DNA of 6,882 nucleotides from Candidatus Rifleibacteriota bacterium (GTDB taxonomy: Bacteria; Riflebacteria; Ozemobacteria; Ozemobacterales; Ozemobacteraceae), in the NCBI GenBank assembly GCA_017526725.1, contig JAFXRA010000112.1, forward strand, positions 1 to 6,882. The letters run 5' to 3'. The notes under the pieces were generated by a model. The model had not been told where the DNA came from, did no database searches, and worked only from the letters and a program-made list of their open reading frames with translations. Within the stretch, counting starts at the first letter, position 1, and every line of letters begins with the position of its first letter. Positions 1 to 6,411 of this stretch are shown in pieces. The position numbers were made by a program, and so were the translations under genes.

Positions 1-486
1 AATAAAGCAAATATTATTACTATAGGCTGGGCTGGAACGATCTGCTCTGAACCGCCGATGGTTTCAATTTCTGTCAGACCAAGCCGCCATTCTTATAAGC
101 TTATAAAGGAAAGCGGCGAGTTTGTAATCAATATTCCTTCGAAGAAACTGGCAAAAGAAACAGATCTTTGTGGAGTGATTTCAGGCAGCAAATGCGATAA
201 GTTTCACGAAACAGGCCTTACACCAGGCAAAAGCAATAGGGTTAAAGCACCTATAATTATGGAATGTCCTATTAACCTGGAATGTAAAGTAAAGCAAGAA
301 ATTCCTCTTGGTTCACATAATATGTTTTTAGCAGAAATTACTTCTGTACAAGTTTCCAAAGAATATATAGATACAGACGGAAAGTTCCTCACTGATAAAG
401 CCAATTTATTAGGTTATGCACACGGTGCATATGTCTCATTAGGTAAACAGCTTGGCGCTTTCGGCTTCAGCGTAAAGAAAAAATGA
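1..486 (+). CDS. Flavin reductase family protein (flavoredoxin-like), 5' end outside window
   Basis: The reading frame is open from the first base of the window, so the start codon lies upstream; 161 codons plus stop are visible. The ATG at 58 is internal, because conserved family sequence (NIITIGWAGTICSEPPMVSI) already precedes it. That segment, followed by VRPSRHSY and then SGEFVINIP, is typical of the flavin reductase-like FMN-binding domain (PF01613), in the anaerobe-type flavoredoxin branch. From the usual family length I infer that about 25-30 N-terminal residues are missing. Known members bind FMN and pass electrons from NAD(P)H or a partner protein to flavin or an acceptor; the actual partner here cannot be deduced. 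The protein should be cytosolic, with no membrane segments. Its stop codon overlaps the next start by 4 bp (ATGA at 483-486), which implies co-transcription and translational coupling with the flavoprotein gene downstream. Confidence 0.87.
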   Translation, partial: NKANIITIGWAGTICSEPPMVSISVRPSRHSYKLIKESGEFVINIPSKKLAKETDLCGVISGSKCDKFHETGLTPGKSNRVKAPIIMECPINLECKVKQEIPLGSHNMFLAEITSVQVSKEYIDTDGKFLTDKANLLGYAHGAYVSLGKQLGAFGFSVKKK

Positions 487-1727
487 TAAAAAAAAGTCTA
501 ATAGTTGTAGGTGCAGGCCCAGCCGGTTTAATGGCTGCTATTACAGCTGCTGATGCAGGTCAGGTTGTTACTATTTTCGAATCAATGCCCAAACCTGCTA
601 GAAAGCTAGGCATCTCAGGCAAAGGGCGAGGGAATGTAACAAACACAGAAAACTACGATAAGTTTCTGCTACACTTCAACAATAGAGGACGTTTCTTAAA
701 AACAGCATTCAAAAAGTTCTTCAACAAAGAACTAGTAGATTTTTTAGCCAAAGAAGGTTTACCTACCACAGAAGAACGAGGCGGCAGAGTCTTCACCTCT
801 TCAGGTAAAGCAACAGATATAGTAAACTGCCTTCATAAAGCTGCATTAAGACGCGGTATAACCATAAAGGTCGGAACTCCTGTAAAAGAACTTTTAATTA
901 AAGAAGGCAGATGCATAGGCGTTTCAACCGGAGCAATCAAACATTACGCCAGCAATGTTATACTTGCTACAGGCGGGCTTTCTTACCCTGCAACAGGTTC
1001 TACAGGCGATGGCCTTAGATTTGCCAAAAACTGCGGTCATGAAATTATAAGACCCCTGCCCTCTCTTTGTGCCTTAAAGCCATCAATTCCTCTTCCAAAT
1101 TATCTAGAAGGCGTGAATCCAAGAAATATAAAGGCAGAATTGTTTATTGACGGCAAAAAAAGCGGAGAAGAATTTGGAGAAATGCTTTTCCAGGATGGCT
1201 ATATTGCAGGCCCCGTTATAATCACTTTAAGCAGAATTGCAGTTCCAGCAATTGAAAATAAAAAGAAATGTGAAATTCGAATTGACTTAAAACCGGCATT
1301 AGACCATCAAAAGCTGGATAAACGCATATTAAGAGATATTCAGGAAAAGAAAGACCAGAGATTTAATGATATCATCGGAGGCTTATTGCCTAACGGATTA
1401 CGGCAATACTGCATAAAGAGCTTAAAGCTTAACACCACTACTAAGGCTGACCAGACAACGGCTGAAACAAGGAAACAGCTAAGAATGTGGCTAAAAGAGC
1501 TTAAATTTGATATTGTTGGTCATGCCCCCTGGGAACAGGCTATAGTTACAGCTGGCGGGGTTTCTACAAAAGAAATAAATCCAACAACAATGGAATCCAG
1601 AATAATTAAAAACCTCTATTTTGCCGGAGAAATTATTGATGTAGACGCTGACACAGGTGGTTTCAATCTTCAGGCTGCTTTTTCAACCGGCTATCTCGCC
1701 GGCTTATCAGTATCTACTAGTAATTAA
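483..1727 (+). CDS. NAD(P)/FAD-dependent oxidoreductase, HI0933/BaiN/YhiN family
   Basis: This is a complete 414-residue protein, the normal length for the HI0933-like family (PF03486). An N-terminal dinucleotide-binding fold begins GAGPAG at residues 10-15, with the ribose-binding acidic residue E33. The family signature KLGISGKGRGNVTNT spans 41-55. ATGGLSYPATGSTGDG at 162-177 is the second conserved FAD-contacting block. The C-terminal flavin motif (AGE, then DADTGGFNLQAAFSTG) lies near 380-404. These are soluble flavoproteins. BaiN was linked to bile-acid reduction in clostridia, but most members have no established substrate, so no reaction is assigned here. The start is fixed by the 4-bp overlap with the preceding flavin reductase stop. 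No strong Shine-Dalgarno is visible, only an A-rich AAAG stretch, which fits coupled translation. A functional pairing with the flavin reductase (reduced-flavin supply) is plausible but is an inference. The gene converges on the COG2509-type gene. Confidence 0.94.
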   Translation: MIKKSLIVVGAGPAGLMAAITAADAGQVVTIFESMPKPARKLGISGKGRGNVTNTENYDKFLLHFNNRGRFLKTAFKKFFNKELVDFLAKEGLPTTEERGGRVFTSSGKATDIVNCLHKAALRRGITIKVGTPVKELLIKEGRCIGVSTGAIKHYASNVILATGGLSYPATGSTGDGLRFAKNCGHEIIRPLPSLCALKPSIPLPNYLEGVNPRNIKAELFIDGKKSGEEFGEMLFQDGYIAGPVIITLSRIAVPAIENKKKCEIRIDLKPALDHQKLDKRILRDIQEKKDQRFNDIIGGLLPNGLRQYCIKSLKLNTTTKADQTTAETRKQLRMWLKELKFDIVGHAPWEQAIVTAGGVSTKEINPTTMESRIIKNLYFAGEIIDVDADTGGFNLQAAFSTGYLAGLSVSTSN

Positions 1728-1753
1728 GATGTCTTCTTCTCTACCCCCTTTTT

Positions 1754-1896
1754 TAGAGGCTGTGCTAAAACTAATTTTTAAGTCCAAATTAGATTGTGCT
1801 TATTGCCTACACGTTTGTCATAAAAAGTATAGCGTATGGGCTTTACGCCCTGAAAGCTATACGTTTATGACAAATGTGTAGGCTATAAACAAATAA
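1754..1896 (+). repeat. MITE-like element, copy 1, right end missing
   Basis: This 143-bp stretch is about 96% identical by eye to the first 142 bp of the element at 3567-3753, in the same orientation: a handful of substitutions and one 1-bp indel. It keeps the left terminal repeat AGAGGCTGTGCTAAAACTA (1755-1773) and the central hairpin (1805-1883). Similarity ends at 1896, so about 45 bp, including the right terminal repeat, are missing. It fills nearly all of the 169-bp gap between two convergent genes, and the break falls exactly at the stop codon (1897-1899) of the COG2509-type gene. It encodes no credible protein. With one terminus gone it should not transpose by itself. Confidence 0.82.
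1805..1883. repeat. Long hairpin inside repeat copy 1
   Basis: The arms GCCTACAC.TTTGTCATAA (1805-1823) and the matching sequence ending GTGTAGGC (to 1883) are complementary apart from one G-T pair. After a small internal mismatch, GTATAGC (1827-1833) pairs with GCTATAC (1856-1862), and GGGC-TTTAC-GCCC caps the tip. No run of T follows either arm, so this is not a textbook intrinsic terminator, although its place between convergent genes could still slow read-through. Confidence 0.8.
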
Positions 1897-3504
1897 TCAC
1901 AATAACCCTAAAACTGATTCAGCTGCTTTCATGCCGTCTACAGCAGAACTGACTATTCCTCCGGCATATCCAGCACCTTCACCAATAGGATAAAGCCCTT
2001 TTATGTTCATTGACTCGCAATTTTCATTTCTAAGAATTCTTACCGGGCTAGAACTGCGCGTTTCAGCCGCATAAACTATAGCATCTTCAATAGACACTTC
2101 ATCAAGTTCTTTTAACATCTGAGGAATCTGATGCCTTAAAGTTTTATTAATAAATTCAGGCAAAATATCATCAAAAGAAGCTGGGATTGAGCGGGAGCAC
2201 GAGCGCCACTCGGTAAGTTCAGTTGAAACCTTTCCAGCCAGATAATCTTTCAATTTTAAAGCAGGAACTGTAAAGTCGCTGCCACCACTTATAAAAGCCT
2301 TTTGCTCTATATTAATCTGAAAACTTATTCCTGAGAGTACAGAATATTTTTCGGTATTTTCTACCGAATCATAATCTGCTGGTTCAACAGGCACAATAAA
2401 TGCAGCATTGCCATATTTTGCATCTCGCTTAGAAAGGCTCATTCCATTTGTTGTAAAACCATTTTCTTCATTTGCGCAGGCTATTACCTGACCACCTGGG
2501 CACATACAGAAACTATAACAGGCTCTAACATCATCTTCAGCTCTTATAGTGAGCTTGTAGCTGGCAGCACCCATTTTAGTATTTCCAGCAAACTGCCTGA
2601 ACTGAGATTTATCAATCTGTTTCTGAGGAACTTCGAGTCTTATGCCTATTGCCGTAGGCTTAGCTTCCATTGAAGCATTCAAAAAGGCCAGCAGTCTGTA
2701 AATATCGCGAGCACTGTGCCCTGTTCCAAGAATCAGATAATCTGTATTTATAAGCTCTTCACCAGCTTTTATCGAAATGATTTTATTGTCTGAAATATTT
2801 ATTTCTTTAAGAGCAGTTTTATATCTGATTTCACCGCCATTTTGAATAATTTCATTTCTCAAATTAGGAATTATTTTCAATAAAGTGTCGCTGCCTAAAT
2901 GCGGTTCTGCATCAATCAAAATATCAGTATGGGCACCAGCTTTTACCAATTCCTCAAAAAATAATCTGATGCGTCTTCTGTCTTTGCTTCGTGCAGTAAG
3001 TTTGCCGTCTGAAAAAAGACCTGCTCCGCCTTCCCCAAAAAGAACATTATTATTAAGATTAAGTTTGCCGCTTTTCCAAAATTCTTTAACGGCCTCACTT
3101 CTTTCTTCCGCTTTACTGCCTCGTTCAATCAAAATAGGTTTTGCCCCTGCCCTGGCTAGCACAAGAGCTGCCATTAAACCAGCAGGCCCAGCACCGACAA
3201 CAACGGGCCTTGAGTTGATTTTTTTTGCTTTCGACAAATCAAGTTCTTCATCAATAAATCTTTTATTTATTATTTCAACATTATTCGGTAGTTTTTTTGT
3301 ATTTATTTTTCCTGTGAATTCTACCTCAATAGAAAGGATATAAACCGGTGCCTTTCGCCAGGGACGTGCATCCAGGCTTCTTCTTATAACTTCACAGCTT
3401 TTTATATCTCTAGTATTGCAGTTCAGTCTGGAAGCAGCAGCATTAATTATCTTAGCATTGTTATAATCTAATGAAGCTTCGATTTGTCTAATAAGCAGTT
3501 TCAT
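1897..3504 (-). CDS. FAD-dependent oxidoreductase, COG2509 family
   Basis: This is a 535-residue flavoprotein if read from the ATG at 3504, or 547 residues from the in-frame ATG at 3540. I prefer 3504: family members typically start with a segment like MKLLIRQIEASLDYNN, the extra 12 residues look unconserved, and GAG sits 6 bases upstream. Numbering from 3504: a small N-terminal domain (1-95) contains VIRRSLDARPW. The Rossmann motif GAGPAG is at 104-109, with ER at 127-128. GEGGAGLFSDGKLTAR (157-172), the block CMCPGGQVIACANEENG and the C-terminal GEGAGYAGGIVSSAVDG are hallmarks of COG2509 (uncharacterised FAD-dependent dehydrogenases). The protein is predicted cytosolic; substrate and physiological role are unknown for the family. 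The gene is monocistronic, converges on the HI0933 gene and is bracketed by two copies of a MITE-like repeat, one ending exactly at its stop codon. Confidence 0.93.
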   Translation of the reverse strand: MKLLIRQIEASLDYNNAKIINAAASRLNCNTRDIKSCEVIRRSLDARPWRKAPVYILSIEVEFTGKINTKKLPNNVEIINKRFIDEELDLSKAKKINSRPVVVGAGPAGLMAALVLARAGAKPILIERGSKAEERSEAVKEFWKSGKLNLNNNVLFGEGGAGLFSDGKLTARSKDRRRIRLFFEELVKAGAHTDILIDAEPHLGSDTLLKIIPNLRNEIIQNGGEIRYKTALKEINISDNKIISIKAGEELINTDYLILGTGHSARDIYRLLAFLNASMEAKPTAIGIRLEVPQKQIDKSQFRQFAGNTKMGAASYKLTIRAEDDVRACYSFCMCPGGQVIACANEENGFTTNGMSLSKRDAKYGNAAFIVPVEPADYDSVENTEKYSVLSGISFQINIEQKAFISGGSDFTVPALKLKDYLAGKVSTELTEWRSCSRSIPASFDDILPEFINKTLRHQIPQMLKELDEVSIEDAIVYAAETRSSSPVRILRNENCESMNIKGLYPIGEGAGYAGGIVSSAVDGMKAAESVLGLL

Positions 3505-3567
3505 AATATTCTCGCTTTGATATTCTTTATATTTCGGCATCTATATTCTTATATAGTCGTCATTGCT

Positions 3568-3753
3568 AGAGGCTGTGCTAAAACTAATTTTTATGTCCAA
3601 ATTAGATTGTGCTTATTGCCTACACATTTGTCATAATAAGTATAGCGTATGGGCTTTACGCCCTGAAAGCTATACGTTTATGACAATGGGTAGGCTACAA
3701 ACAAATAAATACTAATTTTTCATCAAATTATTACTAGTTTTAGCACAGCCTCT
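3568..3753 (+). mobile_element. MITE-like non-autonomous element, apparently complete copy 2
   Basis: The ends are 19-bp perfect inverted repeats: AGAGGCTGTGCTAAAACTA at 3568-3586 and its reverse complement at 3735-3753. The trinucleotide GCT sits on both sides (3565-3567 and 3754-3756) and may be a target-site duplication, though three bases is weak evidence. The 186-bp interior holds a long hairpin and no open frame of note, so movement would need a transposase supplied elsewhere. A related block, ACTAATTTTT followed by CAAATTA, occurs just inside the left end and again near 3711-3731 in direct orientation. The termini loosely recall ends of DDE-type insertion sequences beginning GAGGCTGT, but I cannot assign a family. 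The element lies about 60 bp upstream of the COG2509-type start, so it may affect that gene's promoter. Confidence 0.8.
3618..3695. repeat. Long hairpin inside repeat copy 2
   Basis: GCCTAC (from 3618) pairs with GTAGGC (to 3695), and TTGTCATAA pairs with TTATGACAA, with one mismatch and one bulged base. GTATAGC (3640-3646) pairs with GCTATAC (3669-3675), and GGGC/GCCC close a five-base loop. The fold is shared with copy 1, where it is better preserved. Confidence 0.78.
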
Positions 3754-3953
3754 GCTTGTCCTGTAAAGGGCGAGCCAAAGGCACATCAATCCGGAATTAT
3801 TATATAAGTAAATGCCTTAACAATTTATAATAATATTCTATCAGCCTATTTTTCTTAATACAATTATATTTTTTGCTCTATACCTTTTACTTTTGTTATG
3901 TTATTATAAAAATCGCTGAACTATTCAAAATCTTCCCTCTTGGAGCATTAATT
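3754..3953. other. Intergenic stretch with nothing recognised
   Basis: About 200 bp separate the MITE-like element from the DUF805 start. It is very AT-rich after a less AT-rich beginning (3754-3795). I found no convincing -35/-10 pair with proper spacing, no terminator and no RNA gene, although a promoter for the DUF805 gene must lie here or further upstream. Confidence 0.5.
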
Positions 3954-4478
3954 ATGAATTCAATAGCTGATAATTTCGTTGAAATAATAAAAAGCTGTTT
4001 TTGTTTTGAAGGCAAATTAAATAGAGAAAAATTCTGGACATATGTAATTATTCTATTTATCCCTTTCTATTTATTTATGATGCCTCTATTCCTTGCAGGA
4101 GTCACTTTTTTAGTTCACTTTCCAAGAACAAACATTTGGACTAACTCTACCACCTATTCTACCATCGGAATATGGACAACCTATTTCTTTTTATATCTGG
4201 TTTATTTTATACTGACTCTTGGCCCTTCTGCAAGAAGATTAAGGGATGCAGGTTTTACTCCCTGGCTTCTTTTCCTACATCTTTTGCTCAAGCCAATAGG
4301 TCCTATAGCTTTGATTGTATTATTCTGTCTGCCAACCAATACTATAACAAAAGTTAAAAAGGATGAAACTGCTGAAGCCAATACCTTACAGCCAGAAGAA
4401 GTAAAAAAAGAAGAAGAAACCCCACAACCAGAATCAGTTACAAACGAACCAACTAACAATACTGAAAATCAAGGTTAA
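3954..4478 (+). CDS. DUF805 family inner-membrane protein
   Basis: This is a 174-residue protein with the DUF805 (PF05656) layout. A short cytosolic lead ends in F18-E-G-K-L-N-R-E-K-F-W28, the family's FxGRxxRxxYW-type motif. Three hydrophobic helices follow, near 27-54, 71-89 and 103-127. ARRLRDAG at 93-100, just before the last helix, is the conserved 'RRLHDxG' element. An unusual Glu/Pro/Thr/Asn-rich hydrophilic tail (128-174) replaces the short 'PGxxGxNxYG' ending seen in many members. The family's function is unknown. The start at 3954 is chosen because GGAG lies 8 bases upstream (3942-3945) and the family motif follows at the normal distance. An in-frame ATG at 3873 would add 27 residues with no ribosome-binding site. 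The gene stands alone, converges on xthA and shares its terminator. Confidence 0.88.
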   Translation: MNSIADNFVEIIKSCFCFEGKLNREKFWTYVIILFIPFYLFMMPLFLAGVTFLVHFPRTNIWTNSTTYSTIGIWTTYFFLYLVYFILTLGPSARRLRDAGFTPWLLFLHLLLKPIGPIALIVLFCLPTNTITKVKKDETAEANTLQPEEVKKEEETPQPESVTNEPTNNTENQG

Positions 4479-4502
4479 TTCTTTTTATTAAATACTAAAA
4501 CA

Positions 4503-4546
4503 AAAAATGTCTGACTTGTTAAAACTTTTAACTAGCAGACATTTTT
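4503..4546. terminator. Bidirectional intrinsic terminator between DUF805 gene and xthA
   Basis: AAAAATGTCTG (4503-4513) and CAGACATTTTT (4536-4546) form a perfect 11-bp stem, and the 22-base interior can fold further through GTTAA/TTAAC. The A-run on one side and T-run on the other provide a U-tract in either direction. It lies 24 bases after the DUF805 stop and one base beyond the xthA stop, as expected for two convergent units sharing one terminator. Confidence 0.87.
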
Positions 4547-4547
4547 A

Positions 4548-5357
4548 TTATTCAAACTCAGCAATTACAGGACAATGGTCTGATGGTTTTTCCATGCCTC
4601 TGATATCGTGGTCGATTTCAATTCTGAAACAGTGTTCCAACATAGATTTTGTTCCTAACAGCAAGTCTAAACGCAAACCATGTTTGGGTTCAGATTCAAA
4701 ACCACCGCTTCTGTAATCAAACCAGCTTAGCTTAGTTGAATCAGGGTACATTACACGATAAAGATCTTGTGTTCCCCAGTCTAATATAGCCTGAACCCAT
4801 TCCCGTTCTTCTGGCAAGAAAGAACATTTTCCTGTTTTTAGCCAGCGCTTTGCATTCTGTTCACCTATACCTATATCTTTATCGCCAGGAGCAACATTCA
4901 TATCGCCTACAATTAAAACGTTGTCTGTGGGTTTATATTTTTTCTTTAGAAGGTCAAGCAAATCTGCATAAAACTTTCTTTTGCATGGAAATTTTTCGGG
5001 ATGATTTCTATTTTCTCCCTGTGGGAAATAGCCATTCATAAAGGTAAACTTCTTTTTACCTATAAAATCGTACTCAACTGAAATAAAACGTTTTTGAGAG
5101 TTTTCATCATCAGTTGCAAAACCTTTTTGCACTTTATATGGCTTTTCTCTTGAAAGAATTGCAACTCCATGATAGCCCTTCTGCCCGAATATCTCTGCAT
5201 GATAGCCCATTTCAGCAATTTCTTTCATTGGGAAAGCATCATCAACGCATTTTGTTTCCTGCAAAGCAATTAAATCTGGAACATATCTGTCACAAACAGC
5301 CTTAATCTGATGTAATCTAGAACGAATTCCGTTAACGTTAAAAGTAACTATTTTCAT
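4548..5357 (-). CDS. xthA: Exonuclease III (AP endonuclease)
   Basis: The 269-residue protein matches E. coli exonuclease III (268) in length and motif order across the exonuclease-endonuclease-phosphatase fold. It should cleave DNA 5' to abasic sites in base-excision repair and degrade duplex DNA 3' to 5'. Visible active-site residues are FNVNGIRSR at 6-14 (N7), E34 in LQETK (metal ligand), Y110 in NGYFPQGE, D152 and N154 in GDMNVAP, D231 in GLRLDLLLG, and D260-H261 in the terminal SDHCPV. All key positions are present and nothing is truncated. The start overlaps the hslO stop by 4 bp (ATGA at 5354-5357), and AGGA lies 6 bases upstream inside hslO, so it is the second gene of that operon. 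The stop is directly followed by the hairpin terminator. The protein is cytosolic. Confidence 0.97.
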   Translation of the reverse strand: MKIVTFNVNGIRSRLHQIKAVCDRYVPDLIALQETKCVDDAFPMKEIAEMGYHAEIFGQKGYHGVAILSREKPYKVQKGFATDDENSQKRFISVEYDFIGKKKFTFMNGYFPQGENRNHPEKFPCKRKFYADLLDLLKKKYKPTDNVLIVGDMNVAPGDKDIGIGEQNAKRWLKTGKCSFLPEEREWVQAILDWGTQDLYRVMYPDSTKLSWFDYRSGGFESEPKHGLRLDLLLGTKSMLEHCFRIEIDHDIRGMEKPSDHCPVIAEFE

Positions 5358-6229
5358 TTCTTTTCCTGCTTCTTTCTAAGTAATGCAACAACTTCTTCAG
5401 TTTTAACTTTATAGGTTGTGCTGCAAAAATGACAGGTTACTTCAGGTTCTTCACGTTTTTCTATGATTTCGGTTAAATCTTCTACCGGCAGACAGGCTAC
5501 AGAATTAACAACCTTTTCGTAACTGCATGTGCAATTTGCGGTTAATGGTCTGCTTTCAATTATCTGAATGTCATCAAGTCCAAGACTCTTGGCTATTGTT
5601 TTTATATCAACACCTTGAGCCAGAGCTCTTTCAATTGTGTGGTCGTTAAATCTTTCAAGAAGAGGAACAAAATCTTCTGATTTACCGTCAGAAGTTCTGC
5701 TCATCTTGATTGCATAAGCTTTTTCCAGCTTAAAATCCTGGCTTTTTACAACTATTTCAACTGCAGTTGGAACAGCCTTTCTATCGTTAAAATAACGGGC
5801 TATAGCATATTTGAAATTGAATGGATCACAGCGAATCTGCTGACTGTCTAACATTGTTCGGCTATTAGAATGAATTACGGTTAATTCTCCAGCTTCGCCT
5901 ACGATTTCTTTTAATTCTGTAGATTCTTTTGAGTCGTAATCATTTAAAATCTTTATCTGGGAATATCCACGCAAATTTCCTTCTCTTGATGCGTCAGTTA
6001 CACAGCCTCCGATAGGCCCGGTAACTCTGACCTGCAAAGAAATTCGTTCGTCTTTATTCCCTAAATCTGCTGAAAGCAAAGCAACTGAAGCCAAAGCTTC
6101 ACCTAGGAATCTGCCGGCCGTAGGCCCTGAAAGATGCTTCTGTTCTAATTTCTTTGCGGCTTCTGTAACATCAACATAAGTCAATGAAATGTTCTTTGAT
6201 TTTGAAAACCCGTAAACTAGTTGATCCAT
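5354..6229 (-). CDS. hslO: Hsp33 redox-regulated chaperonin
   Basis: This 291-residue protein is a full-length Hsp33, a cytosolic holdase activated when oxidation releases zinc from four cysteines. The zinc switch is intact: C233-T-C235, then 30 residues, then C266-H-F-C269, matching the family pattern CXC-X27-32-CXXC. The N-terminal substrate-binding core contains GPTAGRFLGEAL (35-46), GPIGGCVTDASREGNLRGY (71-89) and the linker region ending ESRPL (225-229). Additional cysteines are C76, C134 and C246. The start is supported by AAGGA at 6237-6241, seven bases upstream. The gene is first in a two-gene operon with xthA, which pairs protein and DNA protection under oxidative stress. A TTGTAT-17-TATAAT promoter candidate and a 10-bp inverted repeat enclosing the translation start lie at its 5' end. 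Confidence 0.97.
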   Translation of the reverse strand: MDQLVYGFSKSKNISLTYVDVTEAAKKLEQKHLSGPTAGRFLGEALASVALLSADLGNKDERISLQVRVTGPIGGCVTDASREGNLRGYSQIKILNDYDSKESTELKEIVGEAGELTVIHSNSRTMLDSQQIRCDPFNFKYAIARYFNDRKAVPTAVEIVVKSQDFKLEKAYAIKMSRTSDGKSEDFVPLLERFNDHTIERALAQGVDIKTIAKSLGLDDIQIIESRPLTANCTCSYEKVVNSVACLPVEDLTEIIEKREEPEVTCHFCSTTYKVKTEEVVALLRKKQEKK

Positions 6230-6256
6230 TTTTGTATCCTTAATTAAGTTTACGGG
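6209..6256. promoter_or_regulatory. Inverted repeat enclosing the hslO start codon and RBS
   Basis: CCCGTAAACT (6209-6218) is the exact reverse complement of AGTTTACGGG (6247-6256), separated by 28 bases. The spacer contains the hslO ribosome-binding site (6237-6241) and start codon (6227-6229). One arm encodes V-Y-G of the protein; the other abuts the predicted -10 box. It could be a paired operator site or, if transcription starts further upstream, an mRNA stem presenting the start site in its loop. Role unproven. Confidence 0.4.
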
Positions 6257-6285
6257 ATTATAAAATATAGCTTCAAAAAATACAA
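6257..6285 (-). promoter_or_regulatory. Candidate sigma-70-type promoter for hslO-xthA
   Basis: On the - strand, TTGTAT (6285-6280) and TATAAT (6262-6257) are separated by exactly 17 bp. The -10 is a perfect consensus match, the -35 matches 3 of 6. A start near 6250 would give a leader of about 20 bases before the ATG at 6229, with the AAGGA site within it. Confidence 0.55.
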
Positions 6286-6322
6286 GCCCATCTATATAAA
6301 TAACACCAAAACAATTAGCTCT

Positions 6323-6340
6323 AAGCTACAAGCTACAAGC
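6323..6340. repeat. Short tandem repeat of AAGCTAC
   Basis: Two perfect copies of the 7-mer AAGCTAC (6323-6329 and 6330-6336) are followed by a partial third (AAGC). It lies immediately before the direct repeat at 6346 and may be slippage-derived filler. No function is evident. Confidence 0.5.
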
Positions 6341-6345
6341 CAACC

Positions 6346-6410
6346 GACAAAAGACTCTGTACAAAGATGTTGCTTGTCCAAAGTTGGGTGTTCACAGTCG
6401 GTTCATTAAA
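6346..6410 (+). repeat. Direct repeat, copy A (about 65 bp)
   Basis: The first 44 bp match 39 of 44 bases of copy B at 6587-6650 without gaps; the tail resembles it again at CGGTT..AATAAA-like sequence. In this copy the inner stem (ACTCTGTACAA with TTGTCCAAAGT) has two mispairs, but a further outer pairing, AACCGAC (6342-6348) with GTCGGTT (6397-6403), encloses it. No protein is convincing in any frame. Confidence 0.7.
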
Positions 6411-6411
6411 A

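Noticed and set aside
1728..1753. CCCCC-TTTTTT run after the HI0933-type stop as a terminator
   Set aside because: No stem precedes the T-run; only pyrimidine-rich sequence is present.
1657..1881. 74-codon + strand frame overlapping the end of the HI0933-type gene and repeat copy 1
   Set aside because: It starts inside a strongly conserved gene in another frame and reads through the repeat hairpin; no domain is seen.
2885..3343. 152-codon open frame on the + strand
   Set aside because: It is exactly antisense to the conserved FAD-binding part of the COG2509-type gene. The Ser/Leu-rich product has no recognisable domain, so it is a shadow frame.
3545..3560. TATATAAG as a -10 box for the COG2509-type gene
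   Set aside because: No acceptable -35 hexamer occurs 16-18 bp upstream on the - strand, so it is mentioned only as a possibility in the findings.
3873..3953. Upstream in-frame ATG extending the DUF805 protein by 27 residues
   Set aside because: It has no ribosome-binding site, the extension is not family-like, and the ATG at 3954 has GGAG at good spacing.
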